61,559 bases of DNA from an uncultured Erysipelotrichaceae bacterium (GTDB lineage Bacteria > Bacillota_I > Bacilli_A > Erysipelotrichales > Erysipelotrichaceae). Positions 7,556 to 16,117 of this stretch are shown here, in pieces (the first letter of the stretch is position 1; each line of letters begins with the position of its first letter). The stretch spans positions 1-61,559 of the forward strand of contig CASEPS010000006.1 of assembly GCA_949289855.1 (NCBI GenBank), written 5' to 3'. The position numbers were made by a program, and so were the translations under genes. The notes beneath the pieces were generated by a model. That model saw only the letters and a program-made list of their open reading frames with translations, made no database searches and was not told where the DNA came from.

Positions 7556-10207
7556 TTATTTACCCTTTTCCTGATCAAGACGGATAGCAGCCTGTGCAGC
7601 AGCAAGTCTTGCGATCGGAACACGATATGGAGAGCAGCTGACATAGTCAAGACCGAGTCTGTTGAAGAATTCAATAGAAGCAGGGTCACCACCATGCTCA
7701 CCACATACCCCAAGATGAATGTCACTACGTGTTGCACGTCCATCTTCAGCAGCCATCTTGATGAGCTTGCCTACACCAGCCTGATCAACATGAGCGAATG
7801 GATCAGACTCATAGATGTGCTTCTTGTAGTAGTCATCGAGGAACTTGCCAGCATCGTCTCTCGAGAAGCCGAATGTCATCTGTGTGAGGTCGTTTGTACC
7901 GAAGCTGAAGAATTCAGCAGTCTTTGCAATCTCACCAGCCATGAGGGCAGCACGAGGAATTTCGATCATTGTACCAACTTTGTAAGTTGTCTTGGAGTTG
8001 TTTTCCGCAATGACCTTGTCTGCTGTTTCCTTGACAATGTTAGCAACATATTCAAGTTCCTTAGGTTCACCAACAAGTGGAATCATGATTTCCGGAACAA
8101 GGTTCCAGTCAGGATGTTCGTTGTTAACTTTGATTGCAGCTGTGATGATAGCACGTGCCTGCATCACACCAATTTCAGGATATGTAACGTCAAGACGGCA
8201 TCCTCTGTGACCCATCATCGGGTTGAATTCCTTGAGGGAAGCAGCTGCTGCTTCAACATCTTCTACAGTAATGCCAAGGCTTTCTGCTACGTCCTTAGCC
8301 TCTGCTTCAGTCTTTGGCAGGAATTCATGCAGAGGTGGATCGAGAAGACGGATGGTAACAGATCTTCCACCCATTGCCTCAAAGATACCGACGAAGTCTT
8401 CTGTCTGGTATGGTTCAAGTGTATCAAGAGCTGTCTTTCTCTGTTCTTCATTCTGTGCTACACAGAGCATTCTGATAGCCTTGATTCTTTCTGCACTGTT
8501 GAAGAACATATGCTCTGTACGGACAAGACCTACGCCTTCAGCACCGAATTCAACAGCACGTCTTGCATCTTCTGGTGTATCCGCATTTGTTCTGACATGG
8601 AGTGTTCTTCTTTCATCAGCCCACTTCATGAATGTAGCGAAGTTACCGGAAATGGTAGCCGGAACAGTCTTGACTTCACCTCTGTAAACATTACCTGTAG
8701 AACCATCTACAGAAATGACATCATTCTCTGTGAATGTTTCACCATTGACTGTGAATGTCTTGTTTTCTTCATCGACCTTGATGTCACCGCAGCCACTGAC
8801 GCAGCATGCGCCCATACCACGGGCAACGACAGCCGCATGAGATGTCATACCACCGCGGACGGTAACAATAGCCTGGGCAGCAGCCATACCCTTGATATCT
8901 TCAGGAGATGTTTCAAGTCTGACAAGAACAACCTTGCGTCCTTCTGCAGCAGCCTTTTCAGCTTCTTCAGCTGTGAATACGACAGTACCAGCACCTGCGC
9001 CTGGTGCAGCCGCAAGACCAGTAGCGATGATGTCGCCCTTCTTTGCCTTGAGGTCATCCGCATCAAACTGAGGATGGAGCAGGTCATCAAGCTGCTTTGG
9101 TTCAACCATGAGCAGTGCCTGGTCAACAGTAACAAGACCTTCATTGACCATATCTACAGCAACCTTGAGGGCAGCATTAGCAGTTCTCTTACCATTTCTT
9201 GTCTGCAGCATGAAGAGCTTGCCATGTTCAATGGTGAACTCCATGTCCTGCATATCATGATAATGTTTTTCGAGGTTTGTAGAAATTCTGACGAATTCGT
9301 TATAAGCCTCTGGCATTGTCTTTTCGAGTTCAGAAATCGGAGATGGTGTACGGATACCAGCAACGACGTCTTCACCCTGTGCATTCATCAGGAATTCACC
9401 GAACAGTTTCTTTTCACCTGTTGCAGGATTTCTTGTGAAGGCAACACCTGTACCACAGTCATTACCCATGTTACCGAAGACCATTTCCATGACGTTGACG
9501 GCTGTACCCCAGCTGTCAGGAATGTCATTGACCTTTCTGTAGTAAATAGCGCGTTCATTATTCCAGGAACGGAAGACAGCCATGATGGAACGATTCAGCT
9601 GAACACGTGCATCCTGTGGGAAGTCTTCATGGAGATTTTCTTTATAGAAAGCCTTGAAGCGCTTTGTGAGCTCTTCCATATCATCCGCATCAAGATCGAT
9701 ATCGAGCTTGACACCCTTCTTTTCCTTGACTTCGTCAATGATCTTTTCAAACTCTGCCTTGGAAAGACCCATAACAACATCAGAGAACATCTGGATGAAT
9801 CTTCTGTAAGAGTCATACGCGAAACGCTTGTTGTTGGAAGCAGCTTCAACTGCCTTGACTACTTCATCGTTCATACCGAGGTTGAGGATAGTATCCATCA
9901 TACCTGGCATGGAAGCACGTGCACCAGAACGTACAGAAACAAGAAGTGGATTCTCTGTACTGCCAAGCTTCTTGCCTGTTGTTTCCTGCAGCCATTCTAC
10001 ATGTGCATCGATTTCTTCCTGAATTGCATCACTGATCTTTTCGCCATCTGCGTAATACTGCATGCAGGCTTCCGTTGTGATGGTAAAACCCTCTGGTACG
10101 GGTAAATCAAGTGATCTCATCTCGGCGAGGTTTGCGCCCTTGCCACCGAGGAGTTCGCGCATGTTTGCGTTACCCTCCTCAAACTTGTAAACATACTTTT
10201 TAGCCAT
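7556..10207 (-). CDS. ppdK: pyruvate, phosphate dikinase
   Basis: Interconverts pyruvate, ATP and phosphate with phosphoenolpyruvate, AMP and pyrophosphate; in anaerobes it often runs in the glycolytic, ATP-yielding direction. The product is 883 residues, close to the family's roughly 875. An N-terminal ATP-grasp region begins with FEEGNANMRELLGGKGANLAEM. The swivelling phosphohistidine domain has GGMTSHAAVVARG with the catalytic histidine at about 457. The C-terminal PEP-binding barrel ends with FGTNDLTQMTFGFSRDD and GVCGEHGGDP, including the active-site cysteine. The ATG at 10207 has AGGAGG at ideal spacing; an in-frame ATG at 10264 lacks one and lies upstream of the -10 box. Transcribed alone, with its own promoter and terminator and a catabolite-control-like palindrome upstream. 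Confidence 0.97.
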   Translation of the reverse strand: MAKKYVYKFEEGNANMRELLGGKGANLAEMRSLDLPVPEGFTITTEACMQYYADGEKISDAIQEEIDAHVEWLQETTGKKLGSTENPLLVSVRSGARASMPGMMDTILNLGMNDEVVKAVEAASNNKRFAYDSYRRFIQMFSDVVMGLSKAEFEKIIDEVKEKKGVKLDIDLDADDMEELTKRFKAFYKENLHEDFPQDARVQLNRSIMAVFRSWNNERAIYYRKVNDIPDSWGTAVNVMEMVFGNMGNDCGTGVAFTRNPATGEKKLFGEFLMNAQGEDVVAGIRTPSPISELEKTMPEAYNEFVRISTNLEKHYHDMQDMEFTIEHGKLFMLQTRNGKRTANAALKVAVDMVNEGLVTVDQALLMVEPKQLDDLLHPQFDADDLKAKKGDIIATGLAAAPGAGAGTVVFTAEEAEKAAAEGRKVVLVRLETSPEDIKGMAAAQAIVTVRGGMTSHAAVVARGMGACCVSGCGDIKVDEENKTFTVNGETFTENDVISVDGSTGNVYRGEVKTVPATISGNFATFMKWADERRTLHVRTNADTPEDARRAVEFGAEGVGLVRTEHMFFNSAERIKAIRMLCVAQNEEQRKTALDTLEPYQTEDFVGIFEAMGGRSVTIRLLDPPLHEFLPKTEAEAKDVAESLGITVEDVEAAAASLKEFNPMMGHRGCRLDVTYPEIGVMQARAIITAAIKVNNEHPDWNLVPEIMIPLVGEPKELEYVANIVKETADKVIAENNSKTTYKVGTMIEIPRAALMAGEIAKTAEFFSFGTNDLTQMTFGFSRDDAGKFLDDYYKKHIYESDPFAHVDQAGVGKLIKMAAEDGRATRSDIHLGVCGEHGGDPASIEFFNRLGLDYVSCSPYRVPIARLAAAQAAIRLDQEKGK

Positions 10208-10232
10208 ATAGCCTCCTGTGTCTTCTTTTTGT

Positions 10233-10261
10233 ATTATATGCCACTGACATTGTGAAAACAA
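10233..10261 (-). promoter_or_regulatory. ppdK sigma-A promoter
   Basis: Minus strand: TTGTTT (10261-10256), 17-bp spacer, TATAAT (10238-10233), about 26 bp upstream of the ppdK start codon. Confidence 0.7.
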
Positions 10262-10268
10262 CAAAAAA

Positions 10269-10280
10269 GTAAACGTTTAC
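10269..10280. promoter_or_regulatory. cre-like/LacI-family operator upstream of ppdK
   Basis: GTAAACGTTTAC is a perfect 12-bp palindrome with the central CG of LacI/CcpA-type sites. With its flanks it matches the CcpA cre consensus WTGNAANCGNWNNCAW at all but one fixed position. It sits just upstream of the -35 box. Catabolite control of ppdK is an inference. Confidence 0.6.
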
Positions 10281-10315
10281 AATTTGTGAAACAATATGCC
10301 ATTTTCACCACAGTG

Positions 10316-10351
10316 AACAAAAAAGCAGTCAGATATCCGATACTGACTGCT
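10316..10351 (-). terminator. intrinsic terminator of alpha/beta hydrolase gene
   Basis: Perfect 9-bp stem AGCAGTCAG/CTGACTGCT (10324-10332, 10343-10351), followed on the minus strand by a T-rich tract, 8 bp past the stop. Confidence 0.8.
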
Positions 10352-10358
10352 CTCTTAA

Positions 10359-11276
10359 CTAGTTAAAATGCTTTTCGAGGAATGCAAAAATACGTTCGAA
10401 ATAATGCTCTTCCGCATCCCCACGTGTCAACATTTCTCTTTCTCCGCCATAGGCATAATAGTTATCAAACAACATGCTTTCCGGCACAAATTCAGAATAA
10501 ATGCCCTGTACAAACAACATTGGCAGACCCGCCTGTTTCAGCTGTCTTGCTGTGGAAATGTCATTGATGGAGAAATGCAGCTTGTTGCGCACAAGCAGAT
10601 TCAATCCTGGCAGAATATATTTGCCATCCACCTTCATGACACGGCTGATACCAAAGCGCAATACTTCCCTGATTTCAGAGAAACCACCTTCTTCAATAGC
10701 ACAGACAACATTGCCTGGAATATAATCGCCTACCGCATTCATAACAGCGGCTGCCCCGATACTGATACCAAACAAAGCAATCTTTGCCTGACCATCCTGG
10801 TTGACAAGATAATTCACCCAGCTGATGATGTCATAATGCTCTGACCAGCCAAGGGTAGTAAACTGCCCTTCACTCTTGCCACAACCTCTTGAATCTACTG
10901 CCAGCACATTATAGCCGGCATGATCGAGTTCATAGAGATAATCGAGAAGGTTGCGGTCATAACTGCCCGGACCAAAGGCAAGAACAACCCAGTTATGAGA
11001 ATCCGTATGGTTGTTCAAAGTAAGCGCATGGAGTCGAAGTCCATCAAAGGAATCAATCCATGCATCATCAATTGTGCTGTGGTGATACCACTCTGTCTTT
11101 TCACTATCCGTAAAAGTCAGAAATGCAGTTCCACCCCTGCCGGAATACAAAGAAGATTTCTGCAGATCGAATACTTCACGGAATACATATGCACTGACAC
11201 CTGCATATGCGGCTGCAGCAGTTGCAGCAGTCGTTCCTACAAATTTTAAAATTGGATGTTTCTTTTCGCCCATCAT
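10359..11276 (-). CDS. alpha/beta hydrolase, membrane-anchored
   Basis: A 305-residue serine hydrolase of the BAAT/prolyl-oligopeptidase-like group. A hydrophobic N-terminal segment (about 9-30, rich in Ala/Thr) may be an uncleaved anchor. The fold is marked by a VLAFGPGSYDRN oxyanion-loop region, VLAVDSRGCGKSEGQFTTLGW, a nucleophile elbow GISIG and a C-terminal histidine in EEHYFERI. The substrate cannot be predicted; family members cleave acyl esters or peptides. AGGAG lies just before the paired ATGs at 11276/11273, so the longer frame to 11297 is not used. Single-gene unit between valS and ppdK with its own terminator. Confidence 0.85.
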   Translation of the reverse strand: MMGEKKHPILKFVGTTAATAAAAYAGVSAYVFREVFDLQKSSLYSGRGGTAFLTFTDSEKTEWYHHSTIDDAWIDSFDGLRLHALTLNNHTDSHNWVVLAFGPGSYDRNLLDYLYELDHAGYNVLAVDSRGCGKSEGQFTTLGWSEHYDIISWVNYLVNQDGQAKIALFGISIGAAAVMNAVGDYIPGNVVCAIEEGGFSEIREVLRFGISRVMKVDGKYILPGLNLLVRNKLHFSINDISTARQLKQAGLPMLFVQGIYSEFVPESMLFDNYYAYGGEREMLTRGDAEEHYFERIFAFLEKHFN

Positions 11277-11349
11277 TGAGCTCCTTTCATCAATCATTAG
11301 GAAAATTATACCATGGTTTTAACATCTATTTGTGAAGATTGTCTATAGA

Positions 11350-11384
11350 GAGAAGAAAAATGGTCTCATGTCCCCATGAAACCA
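11350..11384 (-). terminator. intrinsic terminator of valS
   Basis: Stem TGGTcTCAT/ATGAaACCA (11361-11369 and 11376-11384, one mismatch), followed on the minus strand by TTTTTCTTC, just past the valS stop. Confidence 0.75.
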
Positions 11385-11391
11385 CATTTCT

Positions 11392-14004
11392 TTATTTCTG
11401 TAATACTGCAATACGGTCAAGAATGACCTGGTACTGGCTTCTGTATGCTTCCTGCTTCTTCTTTTCTGCTTCAACTTTGGCAGCAGGTGCCTTGGCAAGG
11501 AATCCCTTGTTGTTGAGAATATTCTCAGATCTCTTCAGTTCCCCTTCAAGTCTTGCCTTTTCTGCCTGCAGTTTCTTCATCTCTTCTTCCGGATCAGAAA
11601 GTTCAGAAGAAGGAATATACAATGTACCGCCATGGACAGTTTCTACCGTCAGGTCACCATCGAGGGTTTCCTTCCATTCTGTCTTTGCCATACGCAGCAG
11701 CATTGCCGCAAGGTTTTCATTTCTGCTGACCACATTGCCATCCAGGTCTTTGATCATACATGTGAGTGGTGCAGAAGGCTTGAGATCATTTGTCACCTTG
11801 ACCTCACGGATCTTCTGGATGACAGAAATCAGTCTTTCCATACCTTCCATGTCTGTTGTCGCAACACCTCCGATCTTTGATGGCCATGTTTCAAGGTTGA
11901 TGCTTTCCAATGCATGCGGCATGGTGAGGTAGATTTCTTCAGTCACAAACGGCATGAATGGATGCAACAGTCTTACAATGGCATTCAGCATGACAAGCAA
12001 TGTGCTCTCAGCACCCTTTCTGACCTTAGCATCATCGGAATTCAAAGAAGCTTTGGACATTTCTACATACCAGCTGCAGAAGTCATCCCAGACAAAGGAA
12101 TACAGTTCATTGCCAACAAGGGCAAATTCATACTTCTCCATGTTTTCCGTCACATGGTCAATGGTCTCATTGAGCTTGTTGAGAATCCATGCGTCTGCTG
12201 CAGAAAGAGTAGAAAGATCTACATCATCCATGGTCATACCTTCTGGCAGGTTCATAAGCACAAATCTCGATGCATTCCAGATCTTGTTAATGAAGTTCCA
12301 TGCGGCTTCAACTTTGCTGTCGATGTAACGCATATCCTGACCAGGTGTACTGTTTGTTGTCAAGAAGAAACGCAACGCATCTACACCATAGTCATCGATT
12401 ACCTTCATCGGGTCAATACCATTACCAAGTGATTTGGACATCTTTCTGCCCTGTTCATCACGGATAAGACCATGAATCAATACATCTTTGAACGGTCTGT
12501 CCTTGGTAAAGTGACGGGCCTGGAAAGCCATGCGGGCAACCCAGAAGAAGATGATGTCATAACCGGTAACCATCGTACTTGTCGGATAGTAACGCTTATA
12601 GTCCTCTGTATCTTCTGGCCAGCCAAGTGTCGCAAATGGCCAGAGAGCACTGGAGAACCATGTATCGAGAACATCTTCATCCTGTACCCAGTTTTCACTA
12701 TCCACAGGGTCTGTTTCCCCGACATACATCTCACCGGTATTCTTGTTATACCAGGCCGGAATGCGGTGACCCCACCAGAGCTGTCTGGAAATACACCAGT
12801 CTTCAATGTTTTCCAGCCACTGTGTAAATGTCTTTTCAAAGCGCTCCGGATAGAAGTTGATCTTTTCTTCCGGATTGTTCTGGTGTGCCAGAACATCCTC
12901 AGCTAATGGCTTCATTTTGACAAACCACTGCTCAGAAAGATAGGGTTCTACAACACAATGTGTTCTTTCAGAATGACCGACATTGTGAGTGATATCTTCA
13001 ATCTTGATGAGATTGCCTTCTTCTTCAATCTGTGCGACAACTGCATCACGTGCTGCATAGCGGTCCATGCCTTCATACTTTCCACAAAGTGCATTCATCG
13101 TACCATCCGGGTTCATACAGATTGGCTTTTCAAGACCATGTCTTTCCGCAATAGCAAAGTCATTCGGGTCATGGGCTGGTGTACACTTCATGATCGCTGT
13201 ACCAAAGTCCATATCGATGTAGTCATCACCGATGATTGGCAGTTCTTTGCCATTTGCCGGGTTGATGGTATGCATGCCGATGAGGTGCTTCCATCTGTCA
13301 TCGTTTGGATTGACAACGATGCACACATCACCAAACATCGTTTCCGGTCTTGTTGTCGCTACAGAGAATTCCTCTTCATTTTCAACAACCTTGTAACGGA
13401 AGTAATACATCTTGCCAGGATCATCCTGATAATAGACTTCAATATTGGAAAGTGCAGTTCTTGCTTCCGGGTCCCAGTTGATAATACGGTAACCGCGGTA
13501 GATTAACCCTTCATTGTACAACGAAACAAAGACATGGCGGACAGCCTTGTTAAAGCCTTCATCCATCGTAAAGCGCTCTCTTGTATAATCCAGAGAATTA
13601 CCAAGTTTTGCCCACTGCTTGCGGATGGTAGAAGCATATTCTTCCTTCCACTCCCATGCCCTTTCGAGGAACTTCTCACGGCCAATGTCATAGCGGGAAA
13701 TGCCTTCATTCTTCAGACGCTCATCAACCTTTGCCTGGGTGGCAATACCGGCATGGTCCATACCCGGCAGATACAGCATGTCATAGCCACACATTCTCTT
13801 ATAGCGGGCAATGATGTCCTGCAATGTGTTATCCCAGGCATGACCAATGTGCAGAATACCGGTGACATTGGGTGGTGGGATGACAATGGTGAACGGATCT
13901 TTTGACTTGTCTCCTGCTGTAAAATAACCCTCTTTCAACCACTTGTCATAGCGGCCTTCTTCCACTGCCTTGTGATCATACTTTGTCTCAAGGTTCTTTT
14001 CCAT
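11392..14004 (-). CDS. valS: valyl-tRNA synthetase
   Basis: Charges tRNA-Val with valine. The 870-residue class I synthetase has the HIGH-type motif in PPNVTGILHIGHAWDN (near residue 45), an editing insertion (about 180-350), the KMSKS loop in GRKMSKSLGNGIDP (near 520), an anticodon-binding domain (MRYIDSKVEAAWNFINKIWNASRF onwards), and a C-terminal coiled coil (EEEMKKLQAEKARLEGELKRSE), all typical of ValRS. GGAGGAGA precedes the ATG at 14004. Translation could open further upstream, but that region is the T-box leader. The leader makes expression respond to uncharged tRNA-Val. Confidence 0.98.
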   Translation of the reverse strand: MEKNLETKYDHKAVEEGRYDKWLKEGYFTAGDKSKDPFTIVIPPPNVTGILHIGHAWDNTLQDIIARYKRMCGYDMLYLPGMDHAGIATQAKVDERLKNEGISRYDIGREKFLERAWEWKEEYASTIRKQWAKLGNSLDYTRERFTMDEGFNKAVRHVFVSLYNEGLIYRGYRIINWDPEARTALSNIEVYYQDDPGKMYYFRYKVVENEEEFSVATTRPETMFGDVCIVVNPNDDRWKHLIGMHTINPANGKELPIIGDDYIDMDFGTAIMKCTPAHDPNDFAIAERHGLEKPICMNPDGTMNALCGKYEGMDRYAARDAVVAQIEEEGNLIKIEDITHNVGHSERTHCVVEPYLSEQWFVKMKPLAEDVLAHQNNPEEKINFYPERFEKTFTQWLENIEDWCISRQLWWGHRIPAWYNKNTGEMYVGETDPVDSENWVQDEDVLDTWFSSALWPFATLGWPEDTEDYKRYYPTSTMVTGYDIIFFWVARMAFQARHFTKDRPFKDVLIHGLIRDEQGRKMSKSLGNGIDPMKVIDDYGVDALRFFLTTNSTPGQDMRYIDSKVEAAWNFINKIWNASRFVLMNLPEGMTMDDVDLSTLSAADAWILNKLNETIDHVTENMEKYEFALVGNELYSFVWDDFCSWYVEMSKASLNSDDAKVRKGAESTLLVMLNAIVRLLHPFMPFVTEEIYLTMPHALESINLETWPSKIGGVATTDMEGMERLISVIQKIREVKVTNDLKPSAPLTCMIKDLDGNVVSRNENLAAMLLRMAKTEWKETLDGDLTVETVHGGTLYIPSSELSDPEEEMKKLQAEKARLEGELKRSENILNNKGFLAKAPAAKVEAEKKKQEAYRSQYQVILDRIAVLQK

Positions 14005-14028
14005 CTTCTCTCCTCCTTCAAAAATAAA

Positions 14029-14238
14029 AGCGTCCCCATGCAAGGACGCTGAATAAACGTGGTACCACCTTTGCTTACTTCTCAATATGCTTAACGCGCA
14101 CCATACGAAACTGCTTACTGTGACTTTCGGCAGTCTGGCTGCTGGATGACTTCGTGTGTATTCCCGGTTCTGCTTGCACCAACCGCAGACTCTCTAAGCG
14201 CGTTCTGTACACAGTACTCGTTCCATCAATCGCCTTGA
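14029..14238 (-). ncRNA. T-box riboswitch (valine) of valS
   Basis: The leader carries the T-box sequence AAGGTGGTACCACG (14071-14058), then the terminator stem AGCGTCC/GGACGCT with its T-rich tail (14050-14021). Stem I shows the 5' GAGTA and the 3' GAA that form the specifier-loop S-turn, with GTC (14150-14148, a valine codon) directly after GAA, and an AGAGAG element in the upper stem. Uncharged tRNA-Val would pair with GTC and with the T-box bulge and stabilise the antiterminator, allowing valS transcription. Confidence 0.93.
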
Positions 14239-14242
14239 AAAG

Positions 14243-14270
14243 ATTATACCGCACATCTGTTATTTTTCAA
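14243..14270 (-). promoter_or_regulatory. sigma-A promoter of the valS T-box leader
   Basis: Minus strand: TTGAAA (14270-14265), 16-bp spacer, TATAAT (14248-14243). It overlaps the 3' end of the upstream small membrane protein gene. Confidence 0.75.
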
Positions 14271-14520
14271 CTGCCCGGAATTTGTTCAGAAAATACTGCA
14301 GCATATTCCTTCTCGCAATCCATATCGTACATAAGCCGGCAAAGATAAGAACAAGCACAGCGATGAGCAGTCTTACATATGCAGGCAATGCAAACAGTTC
14401 CATAATCTTTGCTGCAATCACGAGCATCCCAGTCATTAAAACAACAGCCACAAAAAACATGGTCAGAAAATACTGTCTCTCCATTTTGATCAGTTGTTTT
14501 GAACGCGGTCTGTTTTCCAT
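14260..14520 (-). CDS. small membrane protein, unknown function
   Basis: An 86-residue product with a basic N-terminus (MENRPRSKQLIKMERQ), two hydrophobic helices (about 17-42 and 47-67) and a basic C-terminus. This suggests a two-span inner-membrane protein with both ends in the cytoplasm. I do not recognise the family. The gene lacks a Shine-Dalgarno sequence. Instead TGGTAAAAT ends exactly 6 nt before the ATG, so the mRNA probably begins at the start codon itself. It is divergent from the SRAP gene 37 bp away, whose promoter has the same design. Confidence 0.7.
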   Translation of the reverse strand: MENRPRSKQLIKMERQYFLTMFFVAVVLMTGMLVIAAKIMELFALPAYVRLLIAVLVLIFAGLCTIWIARRNMLQYFLNKFRAVEK

Positions 14521-14526
14521 GGCGTT

Positions 14527-14535
14527 ATTTTACCA
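14527..14535 (-). promoter_or_regulatory. extended -10 promoter, leaderless start at 14520
   Basis: TGG-TAAAAT on the minus strand (14535-14527) with 6 nt between the hexamer and the ATG. Transcription would start at or within 1 nt of the A of the start codon. Confidence 0.65.
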
Positions 14536-14542
14536 TCGTCCA

Positions 14543-14551
14543 TGCTAAAAT
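14543..14551 (+). promoter_or_regulatory. extended -10 promoter, leaderless start at 14558
   Basis: TGC-TAAAAT (14543-14551), then 6 nt, then ATG at 14558. The predicted transcription start is the A of the start codon. No recognisable -35 box or Shine-Dalgarno sequence. Confidence 0.65.
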
Positions 14552-14557
14552 ACACGT

Positions 14558-15115
14558 ATGTGTGGAAGATATCTCTATTTCGATGGGCATAATCCCATCA
14601 TTGCAAAGTTTATAGATACCGCAAAGGAAAAACTGCCTGAAAAGACATTCGCAAAGATCAGCCTCTTTGAAGTCTTTCCGGATGCATATGTCTTTGCGGG
14701 CATCTATGATGACCACTTTCATTCCCGCATCATGCGCTGGGGTCTTCATATGAACAAGAAGCTTGTCATCAATGCACGCTGTGAAACCATCAGACAATCA
14801 TTATTCTTCAAGGACACCAAGCCATGTGTACTGCTATGTTCTGGCTATTATGAATGGTCAAAACAGCCCAAAGAGAAGTATTACTTCTCCCTTGGAGAAG
14901 AACCGATGTATCTTGCTGGTGTGTACCGTAAAGAAGAAGGAGAATTGCGCTTTGCCATCCTCACCGAAGAAGCAACGGGCAATTGTGCACTCATTCATAA
15001 CCGGCAGCCAGTTGTCCTTTCCAAAGAAAATGCACAGGCATATTGCAAAGAACCTGCATTGCCTGTGCATGACTATTCCATTCATGAAAGACGGATCACA
15101 AAAGAATCAGAATAA
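14558..15115 (+). CDS. SRAP domain protein (abasic-site shield, HMCES/YedK family)
   Basis: A 185-residue SOS-response-associated peptidase-like protein. Family members cap abasic sites in single-stranded DNA by forming a thiazolidine link through Cys2. The product starts MCGR, so Cys2 is exposed after methionine removal. Other conserved elements are MRWGLH, INARCET, GYYEW (glutamate that assists the reaction) and IHNRQPVVL with the conserved histidine. It is somewhat shorter than the usual 200-230 residues. Its stop overlaps the convergent ruvB stop by 9 bp. Expression appears to start from a leaderless promoter. Proximity to ruvAB fits a DNA-damage role, although it lies on the other strand. 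Confidence 0.92.
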   Translation: MCGRYLYFDGHNPIIAKFIDTAKEKLPEKTFAKISLFEVFPDAYVFAGIYDDHFHSRIMRWGLHMNKKLVINARCETIRQSLFFKDTKPCVLLCSGYYEWSKQPKEKYYFSLGEEPMYLAGVYRKEEGELRFAILTEEATGNCALIHNRQPVVLSKENAQAYCKEPALPVHDYSIHERRITKESE

Positions 15116-16111
15116 TGTATCACTATGGGCGATATGAAGATGTTCATACGCCTTTTCTGTTGCGACCCGGCCTCTGCTTGTACGGTTGATAAACCCAATC
15201 TGGATGAGATATGGTTCATACACATCCTCAAGGGTCGTCGCTTCCTCACTGATGGCATTCGCCAAAGACTCAAGACCGACCGGACCACCATTGAAGCGGT
15301 TGATGATTCCCCGCAGATAGCGAAGATCCACTTCATCTAATCCAAGGGAGTCCACATGTAACCGGTCGAGGGCATCCCTGGCAATTTCCTTTGTGATGTT
15401 GCCTTCATTGAACACCTGGGCAAAATCGCGGATTCTCCTCAGCAGTCTGTTAGCAATACGGGGCGTACCCCTTGAACGCCTTGCGACTTCCATGACCGCA
15501 TCTTCATCTATGGTCGAACCAAGCACTTTGGCGGTACGGGTCACAATCTGGGCAAGCTGCTCATTTGTGTAATATTCCAGTTTGGACACAATGCCAAAAC
15601 GGTCACGAAGCGGTGCGGAAAGATCACCCGCTCTGGTCGTAGCCCCAACAAGGGTAAAGGGCGGAAGATCAAGACGCAATGAACGCGCTTCTGCATCCTT
15701 GCCAACCATGACATCGAGGTAGAAGTCTTCCATGGCTGAATAGAGCACTTCTTCTACCGTTCTTGGAAGACGATGAATTTCATCGATGAACAGGATATCA
15801 CCAGGTTCAAGGACCGACAGAATTGCCGCAAGATCCCCTGCTTTTTCTACCGCTGGTCCGGAAACCGTACGGGCATGGGTATGCATTTCACTGGCAAGGA
15901 TATAGGCAAGTGTTGTCTTGCCAAGTCCTGGTGGACCATAGAGAAGCACATGGTCAAGTGACTCATTGCGCTGCTGGGCAGCCTGAATGAAAATGCGCAG
16001 ATTATCCTTGAGATTATCCTGCCCGATATATTCATCCAGGGTTTGTGGACGAATCGATTCTTCCTCTTCATTCTGGTTGCGTTCTGCACGCAGGATTTCA
16101 TTCATTTCCAT
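15107..16111 (-). CDS. ruvB: Holliday junction branch-migration ATPase RuvB
   Basis: Hexameric motor that drives branch migration of Holliday junctions with RuvA. The product is 334 residues from the ATG at 16111; a TTG at 16117 would add two. Walker A GPPGLGKT (about 59-66), Walker [11 protein letters not shown], sensor 1 LVGATTRAG, the arginine-finger region APLRDRFGI and the C-terminal winged helix ([22 protein letters not shown]) are all present. GGAGG from the end of ruvA serves as ribosome-binding site. It is the last gene of obgE-ruvA-ruvB. Confidence 0.97.
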   Translation of the reverse strand: MEMNEILRAERNQNEEEESIRPQTLDEYIGQDNLKDNLRIFIQAAQQRNESLDHVLLYGPPGLGKTTLAYILASEMHTHARTVSGPAVEKAGDLAAILSVLEPGDILFIDEIHRLPRTVEEVLYSAMEDFYLDVMVGKDAEARSLRLDLPPFTLVGATTRAGDLSAPLRDRFGIVSKLEYYTNEQLAQIVTRTAKVLGSTIDEDAVMEVARRSRGTPRIANRLLRRIRDFAQVFNEGNITKEIARDALDRLHVDSLGLDEVDLRYLRGIINRFNGGPVGLESLANAISEEATTLEDVYEPYLIQIGFINRTSRGRVATEKAYEHLHIAHSDTLF

Positions 16112-16117
16112 AGCCAA

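Noticed and set aside
7694-10105. 803-codon open frame antisense to ppdK
   Set aside because: Its product is cysteine- and histidine-rich without any domain, lacks a ribosome-binding site, and mirrors the codon pattern of the well-supported ppdK on the other strand.
14021-14085. Upstream extension of valS to 14085
   Set aside because: That stretch is the T-box and its terminator; the ribosome-binding site lies downstream, at the ATG at 14004.
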